A stretch of 6,439 bases of DNA from Bacteroidales bacterium (GCA_031260845.1 JAISKR010000335.1:1-6439), one strand, 5' to 3'. Shown: positions 1 through 6,090, counted from the stretch's first letter. The notes: generated by a model from the letters alone, not told the origin. Numbers and translations are program-made.

Positions 1-63
1 ATTGTTATAGGTGGTTATAGGTAGTTATTCTATTGTGATAGGTGGTGATTCAATGGTGATACG
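1..63. repeat. Degenerate short tandem repeats at the window edge
   Basis: GTTATAGGTG occurs at 4-13 and GTTATAGGTA directly after it at 14-23. A longer copy is also visible: bases 1-18 and 32-49 agree at 16 of 18 positions, and both differences are T to G. Further GTGAT pieces follow up to about base 60. All six frames are broken by stops within this stretch, so it does not look like the end of a coding gene. It may be the end of a longer array lying upstream of the window. Its function is unknown. Confidence 0.5.
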
Positions 64-109
64 TTGTTGCCGTTGGAAATTAATAATTAATTCGTAATAG
101 ATTTTTTCG

Positions 110-117
110 TATCTTTG
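110..117 (+). promoter_or_regulatory. Bacteroidota -7 box TATCTTTG, promoter of the phosphofructokinase gene
   Basis: TATCTTTG matches the TAnnTTTG -7 consensus of the Bacteroidota primary sigma factor and lies 25 bases before the gene start. No TTTG -33 element stands at the usual distance of about 20 bases; the nearest TTGG is at 73-76, which is too far. The inferred transcript start is near 121-124, giving a leader of about 20 bases with no Shine-Dalgarno sequence. A four-codon ORF (124-138) sits right at that start. Confidence 0.6.
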
Positions 118-142
118 CCGACGATGAATAAAGAATAATCAC

Positions 143-1423
143 ATGAATAACAACGTTATCGTAGCGCAATCGGGTGGACCTTCGCCGGTGATTAATAATT
201 CATTGCGCGGCGTTATTGATGCTTGCCGAATGTTCCCCGGCAAATTCGGCAAGGTGTATGCGGGCTGGCATGGCATCGAGGGTGTGCTGAAAGAGGAATT
301 GCTGGACATCACCGCACAAAGCGAAGAAGAAATAGCGCTGCTTCGGGTGACGCCCGCGGCAGGCAGTGTAGGTACCTGCCGTTACAAGTTGAAAGACGAC
401 CAACATCAGGATTTTTCCCGTCTGTTGGACGTGTTTCGTGCTCATCGCATCGGTTATTTTTTCTATATCGGCGGCAACGACTCGCAGCATACCGCATGGA
501 AAGTGAGCCGGTTGGCAGATGAGCAAGGATTGGAACTGACGGCAGTGGGCATCCCCAAAACCATTGACAATGACGTAGGCGACAGCGAATTTACGCTCAT
601 CGACCATACCCCGGGCTATGCTTCGGCGGCTCGCTATTGGAGTCATATTGTGCAGTTGACCAACGAGGAAAGCATGGGCGTATGCACTTCCGACCCTGTG
701 ATAGTGCTTCAAGCGATGGGGCGCAATGCCGGTTTTATCACTGCTGCCGCCCGTCTGGCAGACCCTAAGCGACAGATGCCCTTGCAGATATACCTGCCGG
801 AGTCGCACCTGACAATAGAACAGTTGGCTGACAACGTAAACGAACAGTTGAAGCAGGACGGACGCTGCATGGTGGTGGTGAACGAAAGTTTTGACGTGGG
901 CGACATTGGCGCTGTGCAGGACGCCTTCGGGCATATCGAATACGGGGCAAGTCAGCAGTCGGCTGCACAGGCAATTGTCAATTATCTGAACGCGAAAGGG
1001 CTGAAAACAAGAGGGTATGCCCGCGGACAAGTGATGGATACCGACCAGCGCCATTCCATTATATATGCATCCACGGTTGACCTCGACGAAGCCTACAAAG
1101 TGGGACAAAAAGCGGTGGACATTGCACTCAACGACGGCGCCGGCTGGATGGCAACCATCCTGCGCGACCCGGGTTTCATCTACAACGTGCACTACGACAA
1201 AGTGCCGCTCGAAACGGTAGCCCTCTCGGAACGCCCCCTTCCTGAAAAATGGATTGCCCCAAACCGCATAGACGTCACGGACGATTTCCTGAGATACGCT
1301 CGCCCGCTCATTGGCGAAGACTGGGTGTCCGTACCGATGATTAACGGCATTCAGCGGTTTGCAAAGTTCCAACCCATATTTGCCGAAAAAAAATTACCGA
1401 AATACGAATTGGGAGGTAATTAA
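143..1423 (+). CDS. pfp: 6-phosphofructokinase, probably pyrophosphate-dependent
   Basis: This 426-residue cytoplasmic enzyme of the phosphofructokinase family phosphorylates fructose 6-phosphate to fructose 1,6-bisphosphate. With PPi as donor the reaction is reversible and can serve both glycolysis and gluconeogenesis. Visible motifs are the N-terminal GGPSPVIN loop (residues 11-18), GGNDS (110-114), PKTIDND (138-144) with catalytic base D142, and MGRNAGF (192-198). Family knowledge links D113 (Gly104 in E. coli ATP-dependent PfkA) and K139 (Gly in ATP enzymes) to PPi use, so PPi rather than ATP is inferred. N112 replaces the usual metal-site Asp of GGDD/GGDG enzymes, as in a subset of PPi-type enzymes. 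The ATG at 143 is chosen because the family's beta strand and glycine loop follow at once. A LarA homologue follows after 32 bases with no promoter between, so co-transcription is likely. The stop codon lies inside a 14-bp tandem repeat. Confidence 0.92.
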   Translation: MNNNVIVAQSGGPSPVINNSLRGVIDACRMFPGKFGKVYAGWHGIEGVLKEELLDITAQSEEEIALLRVTPAAGSVGTCRYKLKDDQHQDFSRLLDVFRAHRIGYFFYIGGNDSQHTAWKVSRLADEQGLELTAVGIPKTIDNDVGDSEFTLIDHTPGYASAARYWSHIVQLTNEESMGVCTSDPVIVLQAMGRNAGFITAAARLADPKRQMPLQIYLPESHLTIEQLADNVNEQLKQDGRCMVVVNESFDVGDIGAVQDAFGHIEYGASQQSAAQAIVNYLNAKGLKTRGYARGQVMDTDQRHSIIYASTVDLDEAYKVGQKAVDIALNDGAGWMATILRDPGFIYNVHYDKVPLETVALSERPLPEKWIAPNRIDVTDDFLRYARPLIGEDWVSVPMINGIQRFAKFQPIFAEKKLPKYELGGN

Positions 1424-1451
1424 CAATTTATAATTAACAATTTATAATTAA
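1420..1451. repeat. 14-bp perfect tandem repeat, 2.3 copies, between the first two genes
   Basis: TTAACAATTTATAA is repeated exactly at 1420-1433 and 1434-1447, and a partial third copy (TTAA) follows. The first unit contains the TAA stop of the phosphofructokinase gene, and the array nearly fills the 32-base gap to the next start. It contains no TAnnTTTG box and no strong hairpin, so it is not an obvious promoter or terminator. Similar AT-rich direct repeats occur between genes in Bacteroidales (from memory). Confidence 0.85.
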
Positions 1452-1455
1452 AAGA

Positions 1456-2733
1456 ATGTTATATTATTCAAAAGGCTCAAAAGATTACAAGTTTAGCAAC
1501 GAAGAACTGAAAAACGCATTAAGCGAAATTTTCGGAAAACTTGGCAAACGCTCGAAAGTGCTGGCGTTGCCGCCTGATTTCACACGCTTTCATTCCTTTG
1601 CGGGAACCATCACCGAGATGACTTGGGAACATTATGGCGACGCGCTGACCGAGGTATTGCCTGCTTTGGGTACCCATGCAGCAATGTCTGACGGCGAAAT
1701 AGACCGTATGTTCGGCAAAGTGCCTCATCAACTATTCCGTGTGCACGATTGGCGCAACGATATAGTGACAGTGGGAACGGTGCCGCCTGAATATATCAGG
1801 AAAGTATCCGAAGGGAAACTGAATTATCCGTGGCCCGCGCAGGTCAACAAACTGTTGGCAAACGGCGGTCACGACCTCATTTTGTCCATCGGGCAGGTGG
1901 TGCCTCACGAAGTCATCGGGATGGCGAACTACAACAAGAATATTTTTGTAGGAACGGGCGGTGCGGAAGGCATCAACAAAAGTCACTTCATCGGTGCGGT
2001 ATATGGCATGGAGCGCATCATGGGACGCGCCGAATCGCCTGTGCGCAGCGTACTCAACTACGCTTCGGAGCATTTTACGCGGCATTTGCCGATAGTCTAT
2101 ATCCAGACGGTAGTCAGTAAGGACGAAAGCGGCAAATTGCAAATACGCGGGCTGTATGCAGGCGACGACTTTGAATGTTTCCGTCTGGCGTCGGAACTTT
2201 CGCTCGAAACGAACTTCCTGATGGTTGAAAAACCTATCAAAAAGGCAGTAGTATGGCTCGACCCTGCCGAATTTAAAAGCACTTGGTTGGGCAACAAGAG
2301 CATTTACCGCACCCGCATGGCGCTTGCCGACGGGGCGGAACTGATTGTACTGGCGCCCGGCTTGAAAGAGTTTGGCGAGGACAAAGAAATCGACCGCCTT
2401 ATCCGCAAATACGGCTATGCGGGAACGCCCAAAACGCTCGAAGCGGTGGACAACAACAAGGAATTGCAGAACAATCTCGGCGCGGCTGCCCATCTGATAC
2501 ACGGTTCCAGCGAAGGACGGTTTACGGTGACATACTGTCCGGGGCATCTCACCCGCGAAGAAACGGAAAGCGTGCATTTCCATTATGCCCCGTTGGACGA
2601 AATGTTGCAGCGATACAATCCTCAAAAACTGACCGACGGCTTCAACACGCTGCCCGATGGCGAGGAGGTGTTCTATATTTCCAATCCCGCATTGGGACTG
2701 TGGGCGCACAGGGATAGATTCAACAGCAATTAA
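1456..2733 (+). CDS. LarA-superfamily (nickel-pincer) 2-hydroxy acid racemase/epimerase homologue
   Basis: This 425-residue protein has the length of lactate racemase LarA (about 424) and its DUF2088 plan. LarA interconverts L- and D-lactate with a nickel pincer nucleotide bound to a lysine. Visible matches to L. plantarum LarA (numbers from memory) are DFTR at 41-44 (R44 for R75), GTHAAMSDGEI at 72-82 (H74 for H108), and H151, K161 and H177 for H174, K184 and H200. The 10- and 16-residue spacings are identical in both proteins. The usual LYQxxK substrate motif (Q295, K298) reads I-Y-R-T-R-M here (283-288), so both residues appear changed. The reaction is therefore probably racemisation or epimerisation of a 2-hydroxy acid other than lactate; the substrate is unknown. 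The cofactor requires LarB, LarC and LarE, none of which is in the window. It lies 32 bases after the phosphofructokinase gene, suggesting an operon in carbon metabolism. No Shine-Dalgarno sequence precedes the ATG. Confidence 0.82.
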   Translation: MLYYSKGSKDYKFSNEELKNALSEIFGKLGKRSKVLALPPDFTRFHSFAGTITEMTWEHYGDALTEVLPALGTHAAMSDGEIDRMFGKVPHQLFRVHDWRNDIVTVGTVPPEYIRKVSEGKLNYPWPAQVNKLLANGGHDLILSIGQVVPHEVIGMANYNKNIFVGTGGAEGINKSHFIGAVYGMERIMGRAESPVRSVLNYASEHFTRHLPIVYIQTVVSKDESGKLQIRGLYAGDDFECFRLASELSLETNFLMVEKPIKKAVVWLDPAEFKSTWLGNKSIYRTRMALADGAELIVLAPGLKEFGEDKEIDRLIRKYGYAGTPKTLEAVDNNKELQNNLGAAAHLIHGSSEGRFTVTYCPGHLTREETESVHFHYAPLDEMLQRYNPQKLTDGFNTLPDGEEVFYISNPALGLWAHRDRFNSN

Positions 2734-2751
2734 TTTTTTTTAAAAATATTT

Positions 2752-2783
2752 TTTGTTTTTTGTAACAAAAACACCTATATTTG
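2752..2783 (+). promoter_or_regulatory. Promoter of ftsY with both -33 (TTTG) and -7 (TATATTTG) elements
   Basis: TTTG at 2752-2755 and TATATTTG at 2776-2783 are 20 bases apart, close to the Bacteroidota consensus TTTG-N19/20-TAnnTTTG. This is the best promoter in the window. The inferred transcript start is near 2787-2791, so the leader before the ATG at 2802 is only about 11-15 bases, A-rich and without a Shine-Dalgarno sequence. The preceding stretch has a run of eight T and the palindrome AAAAATATTTTT (2742-2753). The spacer holds an imperfect dyad, GTTTTTTGT with ACAAAAAC. Confidence 0.75.
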
Positions 2784-2801
2784 TATCTGAAAAAGAAGAA
2801 A

Positions 2802-3752
2802 ATGGCAATATTCGGATTATTTTCCAAAGGAAAAAACGAGAACCTTGAAAAAGGTCTTGAAAAGACAAAGGAAAGTTTGTTCAAGAAACTCACTCGGGCG
2901 GTAGTCGGGAAATCGAAAGTCGATGACGAGGTATTGGACAAACTTGAAGAAGTGTTGATTTCATCGGACGTGGGGGTGGAAACCACGCTGAAAATCATAC
3001 AGCGCATTGAGAAACGAGCCGCGAGTGACAAAATAATGAACACCGACGAGTTGAATCTCATTCTCAAAGAGGAGATTGCTGCGCTTTTGGAAGAAAATCA
3101 TACGGATAATATCAGTGATTTCTCGGCGGTGGTGACTGCAAAACCTTATGTCATCATGGTGGTAGGCGTCAATGGCGTTGGGAAGACCACTACCATTGGC
3201 AAATTGGCTCATCAATTCAAAAATGCCGGTAAAAAGGTGGTGTTGGGAGCCGCAGACACGTTCAGAGCGGCTGCCGTTGACCAGTTGGTCGTTTGGTCGG
3301 AACGAACGGGCGCAGACATTGTGAAGCAGCAAATGGGCGCAGACCCTGCTTCGGTGGCTTACGATACCGTCAGTTCGGCGAAAGCCGGCGACGCCGACGT
3401 GGTTATCATTGATACCGCAGGGCGACTGCACAACAAGATTAATCTGATGAACGAACTGACGAAAATCAAAAATGTGCTGCAAAAAGTAGTTCCCGATGCG
3501 CCGCATGAGGTGCTTTTGGTGCTTGACGGCTCAACCGGTCAAAATGCTTTTGAACAGGCAAAGCAATTCACCAAAGCCACCGAAGTGACCGCCTTAGCCA
3601 TGACTAAATTAGACGGAACTGCCAAGGGAGGCGTGCTGTTGGGCATTTCCGACCAGTTTAAAATTCCGGTGAAATACATTGGCGTAGGTGAAAAAATGGA
3701 AGATTTGTTAATTTTCAATAAGAGTGAGTTTGTTGAATCATTATTCAAATAA
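2802..3752 (+). CDS. ftsY: Signal recognition particle receptor FtsY
   Basis: FtsY is the SRP-type GTPase that docks ribosome-SRP complexes at the inner membrane and hands them to the Sec translocon. The protein of 316 residues shows a helical N domain (about 1-105), the P-loop GVNGVGKTTT (122-131), the insertion-box motif DTFRAAA (152-158), DTAGR (204-208), TKLD (268-271) and the closing GVGE (295-298). It lacks the long acidic A domain of E. coli FtsY; the short basic N-terminus (MAIFGLFSKGKNENLEKG, with phenylalanines and lysines) probably supplies membrane contact. The ATG at 2802 is preferred over an in-frame TTG at 2781, because that TTG lies inside the -7 box TATATTTG and would precede the transcript start. 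It heads a tight unit with the small lipoprotein (6-base gap) and the radical SAM gene. From memory, Bacteroides ftsY is usually followed by rimO, which is not seen here. Confidence 0.97.
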   Translation: MAIFGLFSKGKNENLEKGLEKTKESLFKKLTRAVVGKSKVDDEVLDKLEEVLISSDVGVETTLKIIQRIEKRAASDKIMNTDELNLILKEEIAALLEENHTDNISDFSAVVTAKPYVIMVVGVNGVGKTTTIGKLAHQFKNAGKKVVLGAADTFRAAAVDQLVVWSERTGADIVKQQMGADPASVAYDTVSSAKAGDADVVIIDTAGRLHNKINLMNELTKIKNVLQKVVPDAPHEVLLVLDGSTGQNAFEQAKQFTKATEVTALAMTKLDGTAKGGVLLGISDQFKIPVKYIGVGEKMEDLLIFNKSEFVESLFK

Positions 3753-3758
3753 CAGAAT

Positions 3759-3941
3759 ATGAAAGGAACAGGTAAAATATGGATAGGAAGTTTGATTTTG
3801 GTATGCTTGCTGGCTTCGTGCAGCAGTGCGAAATATCCGAAACATAAAAAAAGCCGCAAAAGAGGAGCGCCCTGCGATTGCCCTACTTTCGGACAAAAAT
3901 TGCCCGCAAAGGCTTATTATTACGTTGAATATGTATCCTAA
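3759..3941 (+). CDS. Small lipoprotein of unknown function (60 residues)
   Basis: The product starts with a short positive segment (M-K-G-T-G-K), then a hydrophobic core (about 7-18) and a good lipobox, L18-A19-S20-C21. It should therefore be cleaved before C21 and lipidated, leaving a mature chain of only 40 residues. That chain has a strongly basic stretch (KYPKHKKSRKRG, 25-36), a Cys-Asp-Cys-Pro motif (C39, C41) and a tyrosine-rich end (YYYVEY, 53-58). The two cysteines could bind metal or form a disulfide, but nothing visible decides this. It sits 6 bases after ftsY and 12 bases before the radical SAM gene, so it should be translated from the same transcript. I do not recognise the family. 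The clean lipobox, Bacteroidota-like lipoprotein style and tight operon position support it as a real gene. Confidence 0.8.
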   Translation: MKGTGKIWIGSLILVCLLASCSSAKYPKHKKSRKRGAPCDCPTFGQKLPAKAYYYVEYVS

Positions 3942-3953
3942 GCATTAGCCGCC

Positions 3954-4727
3954 ATGCCCACTTCCTTATTCAACCGGATTGTTTTCGGTCCCATCCACAG
4001 CCGCCGCTTGGGCGTTTCGCTCGGTATCAATTTGCTGCCGCTTGACAATAAATATTGCAATTTCAACTGCATCTATTGCGAATGTGGATGGACTGCGCAC
4101 AACATTGCCTATCTCATGCCTTCGCGGGAAAACGTGCGCGAGACATTGGAAATGAAACTGAGCGAAATGCAAAAAGCAGACACACAGCCTGATTCCATCA
4201 CTTTTGCAGGCAATGGCGAGCCAACCATTCATCCTGACTTTGCCGGCGTCATTTCCGATACTATTTTGCTGCGAAACCGGACTTTTCCCGCTTCAAAAAT
4301 ATCCGTTCTGTCCAATGCCACCATGTTGCACCGCTCGGAAGTAGTGGAAGCGCTGAAAAAAGTGGATATGCCCATTCTTAAATTGGACTCGGCAATAGAC
4401 GCCACCCGCGCAAAAATCAATTTGCCTTCTGTCGGTATGCCTGTCGGGAAACTGATAGCGCAATTAAAGGCATTTAACGGGCAAGCCGTGATTCAAACCA
4501 TGTTTCTGCAAGGAACATACAAGGGCGAACCGATAGACAACACCACTGCCGCCGAATTGGATGCGTGGGAACAGGCTATTTGCGAAATTAAGCCGCGTCA
4601 GGTGCAAATTTACACCATAGATAGAGATACGCCGGCAGATTCATTGCGCAAAGTGACCGAGCCAATTTTGCGCACAATAGCCACCCGCATTGAACAACAC
4701 GGAATACCGGTACAAATAGCGCTTTAA
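3954..4727 (+). CDS. Radical SAM protein of the COG0731 (wyosine-synthesis-like) group
   Basis: This 257-residue cytoplasmic protein carries the radical SAM cluster motif C35-x3-C39-x2-C42 in the context KYCNFNCIYCECG. The three cysteines hold a [4Fe-4S] cluster that cleaves S-adenosylmethionine to a 5'-deoxyadenosyl radical. The preceding FGPIHSRRLGVSLGINLLP (11-29) is the signature start of the COG0731 group, and FAGNGEPTIHPDF (84-96) is the glycine-rich SAM-binding GGEP-like motif in its GNGEPT form. C44 is an extra cysteine beside the cluster motif. There is no SPASM-type cysteine-rich C-terminal extension, so no auxiliary clusters are evident. Archaeal relatives include the tRNA wyosine enzyme Taw1, but bacteria generally lack that pathway, so the substrate here is unknown. 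The gene ends 7 bases before the converging apbE gene. Confidence 0.88.
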   Translation: MPTSLFNRIVFGPIHSRRLGVSLGINLLPLDNKYCNFNCIYCECGWTAHNIAYLMPSRENVRETLEMKLSEMQKADTQPDSITFAGNGEPTIHPDFAGVISDTILLRNRTFPASKISVLSNATMLHRSEVVEALKKVDMPILKLDSAIDATRAKINLPSVGMPVGKLIAQLKAFNGQAVIQTMFLQGTYKGEPIDNTTAAELDAWEQAICEIKPRQVQIYTIDRDTPADSLRKVTEPILRTIATRIEQHGIPVQIAL

Positions 4728-4734
4728 ATCACCT

Positions 4735-5751
4735 TTATCTGCTGACAGCGCTTTCCAAGCCTTTGGTAACGTGGATTTGGTAATTGCCTTGTTGGTCGCT
4801 GTATATCAGCAGGGCTTCCAGTTCGGGATGGTCGGCTAACAGCGCCATCGTTTTGTCCAGCCCGACAACCATGCAGACCGTAGCCCAAGCATCGGCGGTG
4901 ATGCAGTCGGCAGCCACAATGGTTACACTCAACAGATTGTGACTCACGGGATAGCCTGTTTTCACGTCGATAGTATGAGCGTATTTAACCCCGTCTTTCT
5001 CGAAAAAGCGCCTGTAATTGCCTGAGGTAGCCAAGGCTTTGTTGTCAAGCGCCACGACGGCTTGCAAATCCTGCCCCGGTACGGCGTGGTCTGCCGGACG
5101 GTCAATACCCACCCGCCACGGGTGACCGGAGGCGTTGACGCCCCGCGCTACTATTTCGCCGCCAATTTCTACCAAATAGTTTTTGCATCCCTTGCTTTTC
5201 AGGAAATCTGCCACCACATCCACTGAATATCCTTTGGCAATGGCATTTACATCAAGCATCACACCCGGATTGTCTTTCACTACCTTGTTTCCCACAATGC
5301 GTATCTTGTCCATCCCTACAAATTGCAGCAAACTGTCTATTTTAGCGGGGGCAATATCAGGTGTGCCTGACGTGAAGCCAAATCCCCACAGGTTGACAAT
5401 GGGAGCGATGGTAATATCAAAGGCGCCTGACGATGCACGATTGACTTCCGCAGACTTGACGAACACGGTGCGGAAATAATCGTCAATTTCCACATCGGGC
5501 ACGTTTTGGTTGATGCGTGAAATCAGAGAAGTGGGCAAATACGTGGAAAGCGACTCGCTAAACCGTTGAAGTACCTGCACAATGTCTTCTTCGTAACTTT
5601 CACCGGCGGCGGCGGGCGCGTAGGTGACCTTGTAGGTTGTGCCTTCCGCAAAACCCTGATGCGTTACGTATTCAACCTTTTCGCTGCATGAAAATGAGAG
5701 CGCTGCAAGCCAGAGAACAATTGCGTTCACGGATAATTTACAGCAATGCAT
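4735..5751 (-). CDS. apbE: FAD:protein FMN transferase ApbE, lipoprotein
   Basis: ApbE moves FMN from FAD onto a Ser/Thr of target membrane proteins such as NqrB, NqrC, RnfD and RnfG, acting outside the inner membrane. The 338-residue product has a signal peptide (about 1-21) and a slightly atypical lipobox L-S-F-S-C22. Family motifs follow: TSGNYRRFF (242-250), DVNAIAKGYSVD (167-178), EIGGE (195-199), HTIDVKTGYPV (259-269) and the metal-site segment ITADAWAT (284-291), which matches the usual SADALST type. Length is normal for the family. The ATG at 5751 lies inside the last codons of trxA, giving a 14-base overlap, so translation is probably coupled. A later GTG in the signal region would remove the only lysine before the hydrophobic core, so the ATG is preferred. 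The target flavoproteins are not in the window. The 3' end faces the radical SAM gene. Confidence 0.94.
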   Translation of the reverse strand: MHCCKLSVNAIVLWLAALSFSCSEKVEYVTHQGFAEGTTYKVTYAPAAAGESYEEDIVQVLQRFSESLSTYLPTSLISRINQNVPDVEIDDYFRTVFVKSAEVNRASSGAFDITIAPIVNLWGFGFTSGTPDIAPAKIDSLLQFVGMDKIRIVGNKVVKDNPGVMLDVNAIAKGYSVDVVADFLKSKGCKNYLVEIGGEIVARGVNASGHPWRVGIDRPADHAVPGQDLQAVVALDNKALATSGNYRRFFEKDGVKYAHTIDVKTGYPVSHNLLSVTIVAADCITADAWATVCMVVGLDKTMALLADHPELEALLIYSDQQGNYQIHVTKGLESAVSR

Positions 5752-6055
5752 TCAATTTTGCCGCTAAAACGTCTTTGGAGGTGCTTCCTACCTGTTTGTC
5801 AACTAATTCACCTTTTTTAAAATACAAAAGGGTAGGAATGGAAAGAATACCGTATTGCCGCGCTATTTCGCCGCTTTGCTCGACATCGACTTTGCCTATC
5901 AAGGCTTTACCTTCGTATTCAGTTGCCAATTGTTCCACCAAGGGCGCTATCATGCGGCACGGACCACACCATTCTGCCCAAAAATCGACCAACACAGGTT
6001 TATCGGATTTCAAAACCAACTCTTCAAAATTACTCTCAGTTATTGCTACTGCCAT
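5738..6055 (-). CDS. trxA: Thioredoxin
   Basis: This is a 105-residue cytoplasmic disulfide reductase, the standard thioredoxin length. The active site W29-C30-G31-P32-C33 stands in the context VDFWAEWCGPCRMIAP, and the cis-proline is P74 in GILSIPTLLYF. The buried aspartate D24 of VDFW is present. No signal peptide is seen, so it acts in the cytoplasm and would be recharged by thioredoxin reductase. It is the first gene of a minus-strand pair and its stop codon lies within the start of apbE. The ATG at 6055 fits the usual thioredoxin N-terminus. A TACTTTTG box 36 bases upstream supplies a plausible promoter. Confidence 0.97.
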   Translation of the reverse strand: MAVAITESNFEELVLKSDKPVLVDFWAEWCGPCRMIAPLVEQLATEYEGKALIGKVDVEQSGEIARQYGILSIPTLLYFKKGELVDKQVGSTSKDVLAAKLNALL

Positions 6056-6090
6056 CTTTTTGTCTTTATTTAGTATGATAAATTATCCGA

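Noticed and set aside
1..63. CRISPR array at the left edge
   Set aside because: The repeat units are about 10 bases, adjacent and degenerate, with no uniform spacers.
200..1372. Long minus-strand open frame (390 codons) opposite the phosphofructokinase gene
   Set aside because: Its translation is rich in Cys, His and Phe with no recognisable domain, while the plus strand encodes a complete enzyme with all motifs. It is a codon-usage shadow.
1411..1417. GGGAGGT as a Shine-Dalgarno sequence
   Set aside because: It lies in the last codons of the phosphofructokinase gene, about 39 bases before the next ATG, with no start codon at a workable distance.
1732..2709. Long minus-strand open frame (325 codons) opposite the LarA homologue
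   Set aside because: No promoter box, signal peptide or familiar motif, and the opposite strand is a clear gene. Such antisense frames arise from the codon bias of the sense gene.
2734..2765. Intrinsic terminator after the LarA homologue
   Set aside because: The T-run and the AAAAATATTTTT palindrome are pure A/T with no GC stem, and they overlap the ftsY promoter; I could not support a terminator call.
2781..2801. In-frame TTG at 2781 as the ftsY start
   Set aside because: It overlaps the -7 promoter box and would precede the transcript start; the ATG at 2802 gives a typical FtsY N-terminus.
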